From Gamarada debralockiae (taxonomy: Eukaryota; Ascomycota; Leotiomycetes; Helotiales; Hyphodiscaceae): a DNA stretch of 35,916 nt. The stretch covers positions 1 through 35,916 of the forward strand of contig NXFV01000198.1 in the NCBI GenBank assembly GCA_002803225.1. Reading direction: 5' to 3'. Shown one piece after another: positions 11,149 through 23,212 of this stretch (positions are counted from its first letter, which is position 1; the number at the start of each line of letters is the position of its first letter). A program made the translations under genes and the position numbers. Below the pieces are notes generated by a model. The model was not told where the DNA came from, ran no database searches, and saw only the letters and a list, made by a program, of their open reading frames with translations.

Positions 11149-12307
11149 TTACTCCAAGATAGGATTCAGTTGTAGCCGTGCACCCGTGGCTGCCTCCCTC
11201 TGTCGTCTTATCGTCCTCACCAAGTCAAATGTAACTTTCTCGGCATTTGTACCCTTCTTTGCTGAAGCCTCTATAAAGTCGCACTCCAACTCGCGAGAGA
11301 GAGCCCCACCTTCGGCGTAGTCGTGTCCCACTAGTATTGTCGGAGTTGGTTGGGTTGGCCCTTGGGAATTCGACCCAATTGACTTTTGAAACTGGCAGCT
11401 GATTGTTTTACTCTGACAATCTGGTAGTGAAATCTTTGAGCCCGAGTGAACGAGGAGCAATTTCCAATCCCATACGGTATGACGAACCCTTCACCTTCCC
11501 CCATCCATTGATCACGGAGGGCAGTGTACTCTTCTTGGCCTGCTGTATCCAGCACTTCCACCTCACAGCGGATGTCACCAATTACTGCAATTTTCTAATA
11601 ATAGTCGTCGTTCGCGGTAAACATCGGAAAATAGGCCTCCAAGTACTGTTGTAGCAGGCGAGACTGAGTTTGTTGATCCGATAATCTTGCGGCTCCGGCT
11701 GTTATAATGCGTCGCAGTATCCTATTTCGACGGGACTCCCGTGGCTCTCGTTCGACTGTTCCAACCGTTGATTCACTTCGAGATATTTCAGTCCGCGAGG
11801 GCCGATTTTCGAAAGATTCTAGTCCCATTACTGTTCGTGACTCCTCCCAGTCCGCCGCAGGAATAATTTCTCCGCTGAGGCGAGACTGTGCTAAATAGAA
11901 GTTTGATGGACGTGGATGTAGTCTCTGAAGACATTTTTAATTCGAGGCGGCTCAAGCGACGACTCGCAGTGTCCTATAAATCTTGTGCATCGGCATCGGA
12001 TATTTCACTGAGAAGGAAAGACTGTCGACATCGGAAGTCGACTCAATTTCTGCCCGGGGTTGACTATGCTCCGCTTCTAAGGTAACCAAGGAACGTGCAA
12101 TGCTCTCAAGTCCATCGATGAAGCCTTTGAGACGGGTAATCTTAACTTCGAAGTTATCGGCTCGAATATAGCACATCGTGTAACTGTTGCAACAGGCTTT
12201 CGTGCCTGGTTGCGCCTTGCATAGTTTTTGAATTGGTCAAAAATCCCCCCGAAAATGCTCAGCCCTCGTGAGCTGGAGCTACCAGTTGACTCCTGTCCCG
12301 AAGCCAT
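11149..12307 (-). pseudogene. Ras-like small GTPase relic with N-terminal extension
   Basis: The minus strand carries VLDTAGQEEYTALRDQWM (G3 and switch II), then GEGFVI, SSFTRAQRFHYQIVRVK, a frame change, TILVGHDYAEG where NKxD (G4) should be, and FIEASAKKGTNAEK (G5) followed by LVRTIRRQREAATGARLQ. Upstream, LLQQYLEAYFPMF aligns with Ras helix 1, but the P-loop Gly-Lys-Ser is not there (GAARLSD instead). A TAG at 11595-11597 interrupts the strand leading to switch II. Before that lies about 200 residues of Ser/Arg-rich and helical sequence (DNFEVKITRLKGFIDGLES) in shifting frames, i.e. an N-terminal extension unusual for Ras. No CAAX end was seen. Nucleotide binding would be lost; this is a dead gene. 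Confidence 0.75.
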
Positions 12308-13339
12308 ATCTAACTTGGACTCACGTGTTTCGCTGAGGAGATTTTTGATGGCGTTCGACGTACGGATTACCGTGGGTTGTATGACTGGATCATCGAGTCT
12401 GGGATTCGGCCAAGGCTGGGCATCTGGCGTCCGGGATGCGAGACCGACAGACTCTCCTCATAAAAAGAACCCGGGCTTCTGAATGGCTACCACGATGAGG
12501 TGTAGCAATCGATGCAGGTGGTGAATAGGGCTGCAACGCTTAATGCCAGCCAAGCAATTCGTTTCGTTCTGCAGGCCCAGAATCCTAGTGAGGTCGAGCC
12601 TTTCAAAATTAGTCTGCCATGTGGTTTGCCAGTGAGTGATTGACTTCACTTGACTGCGGAGAAGATGGGTACCGCAATAAAAATTGGGGTGATGCCTTTG
12701 CACTGGCAGAGGTATCAGCCCAGCCGACGGCCTTGATGCGCCACAAGGATAGAAAGCAAAAAGAGAGCGCAAGTCTCGCCAATTGACATCCGGGGTTCAA
12801 GAGAGAAATTTGTTTCATTCACTCGGTACATTATAAGTCCCCGGCGTACGAGTTCCCCCATCGAGCGCAATTTCTGGAGATTAAAGTATTGATCTCGAGT
12901 GCAAACAACGAACTGCAGTTTGAGAGAATCGAGGCTGTGCTGGACACAATAAGATGTCGCTTGTGATTGAAGTGGATACGAACAACCAAGAGCACCGGAT
13001 GTCTAATTGGAGACGAAGATCATTTTCTCACTTGGATAATGCTCTCCACTGTTTCCTTCCTACTACGGCGCTCGGAAGCCCAAAAATAACAACCGCCGCT
13101 AGTGTCCGCTGCCGACCGATGTCCCTCTGGCCACTTCTTTCATTGCGTAAAAATTTCTTCCTCAACCATGACGTTGAAAACACCCATGAGCTCGGATAAA
13201 CAGGCAATTATGAAAACTGGGTCTGCAAAAAGCCAAGTATTTGTATCTTCATCTTCATCTCCAATTCCCTCTCTCTCCTTCTGTATCTCTAATCTCTCCA
13301 ATCTCCTTTGTAATCTACACTCGTTCAATCTCCTATCCC
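12308..13339. other. Intergenic, GH17 upstream region
   Basis: No credible gene. The 3' end holds the pyrimidine-rich leader of the GH17 gene. Confidence 0.45.
13245..13338 (+). promoter_or_regulatory. CT-rich leader before the GH17 gene
   Basis: A run of about 90 bases dominated by C and T (tcttcatctt, ctctctctcc and similar) ends just at the ATG. Such pyrimidine tracts are common just upstream of strongly expressed fungal genes. Confidence 0.45.
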
Positions 13340-14227
13340 ATGATGAAGACAGCCTCATACGCCCTGGCTCTCGGAGCCATGCTCACTGGAGCTAATGCCT
13401 ACTGGAAAGGTTTCAACGTCCAAGCTACCCTCGCAAACGGCGCCTGCAAGACCCAGTCGGATTGGGAAAACGACTTCAATTTGATGAAGACCCTCCCCGG
13501 CGGATATACTAGCATGCGAGTCTACGCCTCCTCTGACTGCAATACCCTCCAGAACGCCGTTCCTGCCGCTATCGCTACTGGCGGACAAATACTCGTTGGT
13601 GTGTGGACGGAGGACTCAGCTCATTACGAGGCAGAGAAGCAGGCCCTCTTGTCGGCGGTTCAGACACATGGCTTCGGCTGGATTGTTGCTGTCAGTGTTG
13701 GCAGCGAGGACTTGTACCGGGGCGATACCACTGCTTCGACTCTCGCGCAACAGATCTACGATGTTCGAGGCATGCTTTCGACGGTCAGCGGATATAGCAC
13801 CGATGTGCAGGTCGGACACGTTGATACATGGACAGCTTGGGTTGATGGGGCCAATACTGCCGTGATCCAAGCATGCGATTTTGTGGGAACAGACGGATAC
13901 CCATACTTTCAAAATACAGAAGCGAATGGAATCGACGTGGCATACAACCTTTTCTGGGAATCAGTGCAGAATGTTAGGGATACGGTCAACAGCGTCAAGA
14001 GCGGCACTTGGGTCTGGGTTACGGAGACTGGATGGCCTACTTCTGGCGCCACCGAGAACCAAGCTGTGCCAAGCGTTGCGAATGCACAGCAGTACTGGTC
14101 GCAGGTTGCTTGCTCGGCTTTCAACTCGGGTCATACTTTCTGGTATGCGCTTCAGGACTACAGTGCTTCTCCTTCGTTCGGTGTCGTTGATGCCAGTGGG
14201 AATTTGAAATACAACTTGGCTTGTTAG
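13340..14227 (+). CDS. Secreted GH17 family glucan hydrolase/transglycosylase
   Basis: Cell-wall beta-1,3-glucan-acting enzyme of glycoside hydrolase family 17. Intronless, 295 residues from ATG 13340 (a second ATG follows at once at 13343). Residues 1-20 form a signal peptide ending TGANA. The mature protein begins YWKGFNV, as in the fungal soluble GH17 group. The catalytic acid is Glu123 in VSVGSEDLYRG and the nucleophile Glu229 in VTETGWPTSG, both intact. There is no Ser/Thr-rich stalk, GPI signal or membrane segment, so it should be free or loosely wall-bound. The start at 13340 is chosen because upstream codons in the same frame lack an ATG. It converges on the gene at 14723-16098. Whether it hydrolyses or transfers glucan cannot be told. 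Confidence 0.92.
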   Translation: MMKTASYALALGAMLTGANAYWKGFNVQATLANGACKTQSDWENDFNLMKTLPGGYTSMRVYASSDCNTLQNAVPAAIATGGQILVGVWTEDSAHYEAEKQALLSAVQTHGFGWIVAVSVGSEDLYRGDTTASTLAQQIYDVRGMLSTVSGYSTDVQVGHVDTWTAWVDGANTAVIQACDFVGTDGYPYFQNTEANGIDVAYNLFWESVQNVRDTVNSVKSGTWVWVTETGWPTSGATENQAVPSVANAQQYWSQVACSAFNSGHTFWYALQDYSASPSFGVVDASGNLKYNLAC

Positions 14228-14722
14228 ATGGGAAATGGGGGGGCATTGAGGGATTGGAAAACGGTTGGCATACATATTAGACCTTAATTGTATTTGTAAT
14301 TATACTCTCATGTCTCTCAATCAAGTGCGCATTGACATCAAAGATCCGAATAGCATTGTCGTTTTCATCCTTGTCTTCATTTGAATTGTTTTCTTGCACG
14401 CTGCAATTCAGGCTGTCGTTGTCAATGACGTCTCTTGAGACTTATCAAAATCGCGGGAAAAGCTCTCCTGCCGTAAATGCCAACCCCCTCTGTCTTCGCA
14501 ATATCTAACTTCTTTCAGACGAAGGCCAACATCGCACGCGCCCGAAGGTGCCGAATCCAATCGCTTCGAGAACATGAGCTTGTTCACATCCGCAGTGGTG
14601 GCCGGTAACTTGCCTAGCCTCCCCAGCCGCGACCCTGAATACCTTCATTGGACGATTATTTGTAATTCACCACGACCGGTCCTCCCGTTCTGGGCATCCC
14701 GGTCAGCAGGTGGTCCTGTATC
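14228..14722. other. Convergent 3' intergenic region
   Basis: About 500 bp between two convergent genes; no coding frame seen. It presumably holds both poly(A) regions. Confidence 0.45.
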
Positions 14723-16098
14723 CTATTGTTCGCTCGTTGACTTTTCCCTCACCGGTGAGTCAAAATACCTATTTTTGAAAGCTACCCAATAGTCAGAACT
14801 AACCTTCTCGATTGGGGAATTTCAACTAACCTCCTGGGATCAATGCAGTAGCGTACATGACGAGAGTGATGGGTCTCAAGTCATCTGCTGTGACCTCTTC
14901 CATGTATTCCTCCCAGAACTTCACGACTGCAGCTGCCCTTGAAGACAAATACTCATCGCCACCATAACACCCGATACCCAGACATGTCCCAAACTCCCTG
15001 AAAGCCAGACGGTGCTGCGCGCTTCGATCAAGAGTGCCGCCTTTTTCTTTCAACAACACTCCTGGACATAGTCAGCATTGGCCACTCCCTAAATCAAAGT
15101 ATTCAAGCATACTTGCGTTCACCAAGCATTTTCTACCTAACTCAGTCGCCCACGCCTCCTCACCAGTGAAGAAGTGGCACATCCAAAGCGCCATGCCCAG
15201 ATCCAACATATCCATACTCGCAGTCAGCTTCTCCTCCCTATTCATTAGCTCCCTATATCTGAGATTCCAAGTTAGTACTGCTTGACCAAGAATTGAATGT
15301 ATATTAATTCGTGGAACACTCGGAGAGAGAGCGAATAGAAATCAAATTGCAAAATGATTTGTGGCATTAAGGGGAGGGGGAGGGGGGAGGACTCGAGTAA
15401 GAACTCGCGACATTCGACCGAGAAAAGCGAATCCAAGAATATACATACTCTTCAATCTCTTCCCTCAACACCACCCTTTTAGCCTGCTCCTGGAGCAAAC
15501 GAAATACCACAAAACCCGTCGCCGCATCTAAATGTCCCTCATTGGGCACAAGAACCTTCTTCATATCCGTCGAAATTTTCCAAACAAGCCTCTTCCTCCC
15601 CGCCGTCCCAGCGATCAAGAATCTCGGATGGATAGCTTTCGCAAGACTAATCGCCATCTCATTCCAGTCCATCTCTCCACTCGCAATACTCAATCGATTC
15701 AAAGCAAACATCCAAAGCGTCAAATAGTGATGATACATCCCATCACCATCACTGCCCTTCTCATCCATCTTCCCGATCCTCAATCCTCCTTTCATGGGCT
15801 CCGAATCTGTGGCGTCTGGTAATCTGGAGGTGCCGTCACGGGTTCGGCCAAGAATGTTGTGGACTGAATGGACGAGAGACTTTGCGAGGGTGAGATACGT
15901 GAGGGAGGAGGTGGCACGGTAGAGGGTTAGGAAGTTCAGGACGCCGAACGCGTCGGTCCAGAGGTAGCGGCCGCGATGGCCCCCTGATTGTGGGGGAGGG
16001 GTCCAGGATGAGATATTTGCTGGAGGGTGTGTTTCGAACGGGCCATAGACGGATTGCATTGCTTCTTTGAAGCGGAGCAGCGGAGTGGTTGTGGCCAT
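14723..16098 (-). CDS. Uncharacterised protein, possibly an (alpha/alpha)6-barrel protein
   Basis: Four exons on the minus strand: 16098-15449, 15258-15113, 15061-14831 and 14781-14723. They join in one frame to 361 residues ending SPVREKSTSEQ. Donors are GTATGT, GTATGC and GTTAGT; the second intron has a TGCTGAC branch site. The protein has repeated helical blocks: GRYLWTDAFGVLNFLTLYR, YLTLAKSLVHSVHNILGR, MYHHYLTLWMFALNRLS, WNEMAISLAKAIHPRF and a Cys/Gly-containing segment FREFGTCLGIGCYGGDEYL. This pattern recalls six-hairpin glycosidase-like fungal proteins, but no catalytic residues can be named. There is no signal peptide from this start; an in-frame ATG at 16221 would add 41 basic residues and is less likely. 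The last exon is tiny (59 bp) but restores a natural end after LIPG. Confidence 0.75.
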
Positions 16099-18567
16099 TT
16101 TGCGAGGTTTGTGTGAGATATTGCAATAAAATTTATTACTCGCGGTTTGGTAAGGGAGTGGGTGCTTTTTGAAAGGTAGGTTTGATACATTTAGTCGGAT
16201 TCTGGTTTTGATTGTTATCATGACTTGTGGTGTTCTCGATCGCGGCGATCATATGTCATATCATGAGATTCGAAGTCATATGACAGGGGTAAGTCCTCCA
16301 AGTGATCTTCTCATGTTCCCCTCTATTTCCATTCTTCATTGAATGCTAAACTTCAAGATGAAAATATGAGTAAGAGCCCACGGGAAGCCTGCATGAATCC
16401 AAGAATAACAATGAAGGTAAGTTGTGAGCACGTGATAGCACGTACTCAGGTCAATTCCTTGCTGCGTTGTATCACATAGAATTGTAATAAGCTGAAAAAT
16501 ATTCAATCCTACATACTAGATTATGCAACGCGCGTCATATGGCACCCAAAGCAGTAACTCACGAAGTCACAAAGCCATAGCTACAACTCCCTCCAATAAC
16601 ATCTTTGGGGGCGGGCGATGGCGCGAAGACTTGGGAGTATTATCCTCTGTTACAAAGATATTACATATACTAACACTTGTTTGAATACGGAGGTCGCGGT
16701 CAAAAGTCATAAGAATTAAACCTACAATTAAAGGTACTTTGTATTTTGGCCTTGTAATGTCTTAGACCGACCTATAACTTGTACATAGAGTCCCTATAAG
16801 CTCCTGCAGCAATTGGCCAGAAATCTATTTTTGAAAATCGCTATTTGTGCTACAGGGCTATGTCCAATCACTACAGGCGGCTTACAGGGGCTCGAGCAAG
16901 GCACAGCACCAAATTATATGCTTAATATACTATAATACCTTATATTCTCATGACTTATGACCATGACCTTCGTAAAAGAGATAGAACTTACAGAAGAAGC
17001 TGTATCTTGTATATGCCTTCTAACAAATTTTCCCGCGAAAATCGCACTTTACGACTAACCCTTTGCATATATCAAAATAATTATTACTAATCACATGCTC
17101 AATTGCATTACATTAGTATTATAATTCAGGGGTCTAGATAATTAATTCGGCTATCTTTTTTACTTATAGGAACACACTAATAAAAAGATTGCCGTAGAAA
17201 ACCGAGGACGGTGAAGTGCGGTGTTTTTTTTAGAAAAATCTCCATTACAATGACTTGCATAACTAGCTAAAATCGCAAAAATCAAGAAAATCAACAATAT
17301 CACCTACTAATAAGTCCACATGTAAGTGTCTATACTGCTGTACATAATATAAGGTTTATTATAATGCTTCATCCTACTGTTTATTAAAAAGATTTCTTAT
17401 ATAAAGCCATTTTGGTTCCGATGGCCTCAAGTCCGGTTCTTTGCGAGCCTTAAAATCAAGGCATTATTTGACACTACCCCTTGAAATGGCGATTTTGGGC
17501 ACCCTATTAAATTATAGCCAAAACACCTTTATATTTAAAATCCTTTTACTTTATAGAACTTTAGTATATAATGATCAATTATGCTTAGTGCTAGCTCATT
17601 TACACATATGGCGGTTGAGTTATAAGGGGGATAATTCGAGAGTTTTTTTTGTGAATCGCTTTTTTGGTTTTCAAATCGCACTAGTCGCAGCCTAGCTCGG
17701 AGAGAGGCTTAATGGAGACTGGAGATATGGTCGCAACACCAAACCGTCATAAATATCCCAAAGGAAAATAATCAACAATCCAATGCCTATTTGTTCGTAT
17801 TCTTCTATCTCGGGAGTTATAAGCGCCCGTGTGCTCTGTTTTGCAACAGGGCTGCATGTCAGCCAGTTTGCTTGATAAGCAATGCTTGGTGCGAAGAACC
17901 CCGCATTACACTGAGACAAATCTGAGGGCCGCAAAATCAGAGCGGAAGTGAGGATTTGCATTTCAATCGAAATATTTCAGTGTCAGAATAAGCTTCACCA
18001 CAAGTGGAACATGGCTTGCAGATAGTTGAAGATATATTAGAGGGTGATTCCCCAGCTTGAATTCCGGATCGTGATCTTGAAATTTGAGATTATCACCACT
18101 GATCCGGAAATTCGTCCTGACGTCAATATTCCTATCGAACTACTTGAAGTACCGCCATGCGAAGTTGCAGGAATCATTATGAGGTACGAATTCTTGGATT
18201 TAGTCAGATGTTGGGTCCTTCCAGCAGAACTTCGCTTGTGGTAGATCTTCAATTATGGCCAGATATCTCGTCATGTGTGCTACGTAACACACTCCAGATT
18301 AACAGAAGATCTGACGTCATTAAATGTCTAGATTTTATTCCGCATCATTATGGGACGCGGGTTAGTGGCCTTTGGATTCACAACTGAGGTCTCCTGATCA
18401 GGAGATCAACACACCACCATCAGTAATTGTCACAAATTTCGCTCTATATATTGTCCATACTTAAAGCTACTCTTGTCTTCTTCTCGTCCAAGATGATAAG
18501 ATATACTTTTGAGTCGAACCAAACGAAGCAACGCAACCCTTGTGACTGCACATAAAGCTTCACTTTT
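16099..18567. other. Long AT-rich gene-free stretch
   Basis: About 2.5 kb without a credible gene. From 16,600 to 17,700 it is strongly AT-rich, with many TA steps and scattered motifs shared with the repeat near 22,250 (see findings), as expected of a RIP-eroded transposon. The last few hundred bases are the promoter of the esterase-like gene. Confidence 0.5.
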
Positions 18568-19993
18568 ATGAAAAGAACCCTCCTTGAAGCCCTCAAGATG
18601 CCTTCCCCAGCAGCAGGCCTCCTTCGCACTAACGTGGTTGAACTACCACCTATCACCGACCCTTCCTTCGGCAAGATATTCCACAGACTCGGTCACTACA
18701 AAGTCGTCCTCATCGGAGATGGTTCCCATGGAACCTCTGAATTCTATGCTGCCCGAGCTAAAATAACCCAACATCTTATCGAATTCCACGGCTTCAACAT
18801 CGTAGCCGCAGAAGCCGATTGGCCTGATGCAGAAGCTATCGATCGCTATGTGCGTCGTCGTCCGGGTCCTGTAACTACAATCGAAGTTGCGGAGAAGAAC
18901 CCCGCGTTTCAGAGATTTCCCAAATGGATGTGGAGGAATCATGAGGTACATGATTTTGTGGAGTGGCTGAGAGAACATAATAAGGGCTTGAAGAAGGAGA
19001 ATAAGGCAGGGTTTTATGGGTTAGATCTTTATAGTATGGGGGCGTCCATGCAGGCTGTGATCAAATACCTTGATCACATCGACCCGAAGATGGCCAAATT
19101 GGCGAGACAGCGATATGGTCAATTACAGCCATGGGTTGAGCATCCTCACGAATACGGTCTAGCGGCGTTGATTGGTGCTTTTAAGAGCTGCGAGGCACAA
19201 GTCATGCAGATGTTACGGGAGTTATTGGACAAGAGAATTGAGTATTCGTCTCACGTCAAAGATGGGGAGGAATTCCACAGCTCGGAGCAAAATGCTGAGC
19301 TGATCGCAGGTAAGTATCCGACTCTAATATTCTACATACAACTACGCTCTAACAATTCTAAAAGATGCCGAACGTTACTACAAAGCCATGTACTATAGCT
19401 CCGCCGAATCTTGGAACCTCCGCGACACCCACATGTTCGACACACTTCAACGGACCCTCGAGCACAAAGGTCCCATGGCCAAAGCCGTCGTCTGGGCACA
19501 CAACAGCCACCTTGGCGATGCCCGCGCAACAAGCATGAGCTGGCACCAGGGCGAGCTGAATTTTGGCCAATTAGCCCGACAAACCTTTGGCAACGAAGTC
19601 ATCAGTATCGGTTGCGGAACCCACACCGGCACCGTAGCCGCAGCTGAGGGATGGGGCGACGACATGAAAATCATGAATGTGCTCCCCAGTCTCCCTGGCT
19701 CGTACGAATTCCTCGCACATGAAACGGGACTCAAGAGTTTCTTCCTGGATATGAGAGAGGGGAAATGCAAAGAGGAGCTTAGAAAGGAGTTGATGAAGAA
19801 GAGATTAGAGAGATTCATTGGTGTTATTTATCGTCCTGATACGGAGAGACAGAGCCATTACTCGCATGCTATTTTGCCAGAGCAGTTTGATGGGTATGTT
19901 TTCTTTGACGAGACGAAGGCGGTTAAGGCGCTCGAGGTAGCTCAACCAAAGACGCCGTTGGAGTTTGATGAGACGTATCCATTTGGTATGTAA
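18568..19993 (+). CDS. Erythromycin-esterase-like hydrolase
   Basis: Member of the EreA/EreB-like superfamily, metal-free hydrolases named for bacterial macrolide esterases; fungal relatives have no assigned substrate. Exons 18568-19309 and 19365-19993 join (GTAAGT...AAAG) to 456 residues. An internal ATG at 18598 with a better context (caagATGcc) would give 446, and I cannot decide between them. Residues 47-60 (VVLIGDGSHGTSEFY) carry the conserved His54, and AEADWPD (about 81-87) the conserved acidic patch. WAHNSHLGDARAT in exon 2 has the second His pair. Bacterial enzymes usually read GEASHGT; Asp51 replaces the Glu here. No signal peptide, so cytosolic. Length is close to bacterial EreB. 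Neighbours offer no pathway hint. Confidence 0.88.
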
Positions 19994-20966
19994 GTGCTTT
20001 TGGGTTAAGATATGGCATATTGGAAGTGGAAAGTGCATTTCGGTTCTGGTGTGGCAAATTTGAGACTAGAACACTTGCGCTGCCTAAACTTTAGGGCCGC
20101 ATCATGCACGCAATCCTGTACCAAATCGCCTCAAACTCAAATGCGTGAGCTGCCTATATACAGCTATTAACTATTCTAAGTCTTAGAGTCATATAATATA
20201 GGGACGCGGTGATTTTGTTGGGGTGATGTCAACGGCCGATTACGGCATTAGCAGGGTCATCTGCCACGTGAGCCGCCCTGTGACATTTGCATGATCTCCT
20301 TGACTTTAAATCGATTGCTACTCTACAGTGATACGTAGACTATATTTATAGTGCTCAACACCACACTATAATTTAGAATATGCCCTGCCTCCCCTCTCCT
20401 TATAGCACAATGCTCCTATAACTTTTTTGTTGACTTAAAAGAGTATCAAACCTTGCATCTTAGTATAGCTAGTATTAGGACCGTTATAGCGCTGGGTGCT
20501 TATAAATTTCTTAAACGCGACAAAGCTAATAATAGAGTGAGCCATACCAAATACCACTTATCTACGTTATTACCGAAATCTAGATCTAGTTTCAGAAACT
20601 TTTCCCAGCATCCTAAGCATTATAGTCATTATATATATAAAGAGATGATTAAAGTATATAGTATTAAGAGGGAGTTGATAGGCAATAAGAGATGTGGTGC
20701 TTTGATGAATACAGCCAGCAAAGGATGATCATAGATAATGAGGGCCAAAGTGCGAGAATGGAGGTGTGATGGGAGGGAAATCGTATCTCGCATTCCTATG
20801 ATTAATCACTATACTCCTCCTTACTCTATGGAGAGGAAATTATTATAGAAAATAACAAGCCACTGGGCCCCGTAACAAATAACCCAAATCTGCGCACTGC
20901 TCATGACTTGAATGGCTTACTTACACAACCCTAAATTAAATGTATGCCATCTAAAAGCCTTGATTT
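19994..20966. other. Intergenic with AT-rich repeat-like core
   Basis: No intact gene. Around 20,430-20,740 one frame reads, with stops, FLNATKLIIE then AIPNTTYLR, faintly like the helix-turn-helix of pogo/Fot1 transposases; I treat this as a hint only. Confidence 0.35.
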
Positions 20967-21677
20967 TCAATCACCCCTATGCGGAACCGGTGCATATGGT
21001 AAAATCATATCAATTCCAGCCTCTGTCTGAAGTAACCCAGTGAGTGTGCTGCTATCCGAAAGATATACCCATTCCCCCTTCCCCGTACCCTCTTTTGTTT
21101 CTTTTCCGCTGAATATCACATAATCGAACCGCTTAGGGCCTGATACCGGAGACGAGAGCCATATTTGCTTGTGGGGAGGCTGTTTGTAGATCACGTAGGT
21201 ACCGTTAGGAGGAAACGTTAGGGTGAGGACTCCGGCCTATACTTCAGATGTAAGCATCTATGCGTAGGAACGAACGAGGGAATAGGGGAGACAAACGCTA
21301 TATTCGAAATCGACCTCCTCAGTCTCGTCCTGCAGCTGCTCCGGCTTCTCAACCAAACTATTTAAATAATCGTCCGACAACTCGTGGAAGGTCTCAATGC
21401 TAATCTCAGCTGGGCCGGAAACTATAGTGAATTCTTCGACTTCTTTATGGGAGGGATTCTTGGATTCCGGGGACAGATATTTCTGAAATGGTCTACTGGT
21501 TGTGAATGACCTGATGGTGCGAAGAGAGTTCACTCGAGGACCTTGGACCATGATTGGGGTGGCAAATTGGCGGGATAGAGTGCTTTGGGCGGCTACTAAG
21601 CTGCGATGAGTTGGTAATGGACTGATTTGACGGACTGAACTCCGGAGTACCGTATTAATTGCTTTACAAGAGCCCAT
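20967..21677 (-). CDS. YFH1: Frataxin, mitochondrial
   Basis: Mitochondrial matrix protein that assists iron-sulfur cluster assembly on the Isu scaffold with the cysteine desulfurase. Two exons on the minus strand (21677-21297 and 21236-20967; GTTTGT...TATAG) give 216 residues. The first 60 or so are rich in Arg, Ser and Thr with few acids, a typical presequence ([27 protein letters not shown]). The fold begins at [19 protein letters not shown], with the acidic ridge [17 protein letters not shown] and then [28 protein letters not shown], the conserved sheet region. The tail carries the usual helix and TLTGLLQTE. It sits at the edge of the repeat-rich right part and is a normal housekeeping gene. 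Confidence 0.93.
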
Positions 21678-22777
21678 GTATCAACCTGGTACACAACCTC
21701 TTTTAAAAATCACGCGAAATTTTCAAAAATATTTGAATTAAAATTATGATTAAACGAAGAAATTTCTAGTTCACAATATTTTACAAAAGAATATTTTTGA
21801 TTTTTATTGATTTTTAAAGCATAAGTGTGCTTATAAGTGGATATGGTCTTATAAAGCAATTAATACGGTATCTTTGAGAGGGTGGAGCGGGTCATCCTGG
21901 GCAATATTTGGATCGTAAAGGAACGATTGGGTTAAGTACGATTGACGGATCGGAATTTGATTGATTCTGTAGTTGTCGCGGGCTTTGTACGGTAAATATG
22001 CTCGAGCCTGAAATAAATGTCTCGTGTTTAATGATCTGATCTGAGCTTAATGTTAAGCTACGCCACATTTTGGTAGTTTATTGTCATATGACGCTTCATT
22101 AAGGCCAAAATTAAAATTTTAATTATCTAATAGTTATTATATATTTTGACCTAAGAATTGATATAGAGTTAGATTAGTTGTAATTCTAGCATTTTTCCTA
22201 CCAATATTACTACTTTTGTTTTAATGCGTGGGTAATTAACTTTATACGAAGGTCGCCGTCTAAAATTTGGAATACACAGGGTATTTATGCCCTGTAATGT
22301 CTCAATCAGCCTGTAACGCGCTGTAATTTTAGGCTGCGGTGCTGTAAGCTCTCCCTGTGCTGAATGGCAGCCTTCGCGCCTGAGCGCTCGGCATCCAATC
22401 GTTGAAGGGTATCTAGGCCTCTAATTCTTAAGCGACCGCTACAAAGGCCCGTAATTCAGGTTAGGGTCCTTGTAAATACAACGTGACTATAATAGGAGTC
22501 TAGAATTAAAGGACCTAGGGAGTGATTTAAGACTACGGATTCCCCAAAGGGCTAGAATAAGGCCTGATACCGCTCCTCAAGCCACTGTCGCTACTCTTCA
22601 AACCCTACTGTTGAACCCGAGGCCAATTGTGGTATGATAATCATTAATAATTATTATTTATGAATAATATATGGTAGTCGTCATTATTTACCGATACCAT
22701 ATCATGATGAATACCATTATGGTAACTATAAATAATTCGTGATAATTACTTGGAGTCTCCATTATAGCTATTCCTAA
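21678..22777. other. AT-rich repeat remnant
   Basis: No coding frame. It starts with AT-rich sequence and includes a segment at 22,244-22,400 resembling 16,690-16,800, and an AT-rich palindromic tract at about 22,635-22,750. Confidence 0.5.
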
Positions 22778-22930
22778 TGTTGGTTGGAATTGCCTAATTA
22801 GGTATGGCCTGTATTTTCCCCTCTTTTATGGTATAAGAGAGCTCTTCCCCTCCTTGTATTTCAACTCCTTAGATATCAGCTAGGTCCTAGAAATGCCACT
22901 ATATTTCGCCCCCAAAATACAGCTCAATTG
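22778..22930 (+). repeat. LTR-like fragment, copy 1
   Basis: It starts TGTTGGTTGGAATTGCC, contains a TATA-like GGTATAAGAGAGCTC, and is matched in inverted orientation by 29857-30005 with roughly 85-90% identity by eye. Start and composition are those of a short Ty1/copia-type LTR. The two copies diverge after ACAGCTCAA, so only about 150 bp is shared. Confidence 0.65.
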
Positions 22931-22934
22931 ACAC

Positions 22935-23000
22935 CTAAGGTCATTGTCATCATCACTATTATCATCACTGTTATCGTTACTGTTGTAGTCACCATCGTCG
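22935..23000. repeat. Degenerate trinucleotide tract
   Basis: An imperfect run of ATC/GTT/GTC triplets (catcatcact, gttatcgtta, catcgtcgtt). Confidence 0.5.
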
Positions 23001-23029
23001 TTGTTAGGTATACTATTCTAGATAGTAAT

Positions 23030-23212
23030 TGTGACGGCGGGATCGATGCAAAGGTCTGAAGCGCGGAGTTCAAAGATCACGGTTTATTGTAAAATACTAA
23101 GCTAGGGAAGAAAGGGGAGAATATGAGGATCCGATGACCTTTTGTACCCTCTGGCCAGCCCTAGCGTCGTTTCATGTGGCTCTGCCTGGCTGGCGCTGCC
23201 CAAACCGTCACA
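23030..23212 (-). mobile_element. Solo LTR with 5-bp target duplication
   Basis: The 183-bp unit begins TGTGACGG and ends CCGTCACA, a perfect 8-bp inverted terminus of the TG...CA type. It is flanked directly by GTAAT at 23025-23029 and again at 23213-23217, a 5-bp target-site duplication. An AATAAA on the minus strand suggests the minus orientation. No internal element remains, so it is a solo LTR left by recombination, or a very small non-autonomous element. Confidence 0.8.

Noticed and set aside
13596..14275. Several 60-108 codon frames on both strands
   Set aside because: All overlap the intact GH17 coding frame, whose catalytic motifs leave no doubt about the true frame.
20430..20740. 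Possible pogo/Fot1 transposase helix-turn-helix
   Set aside because: The resemblance rests on about 20 residues interrupted by stops; too weak for a feature.
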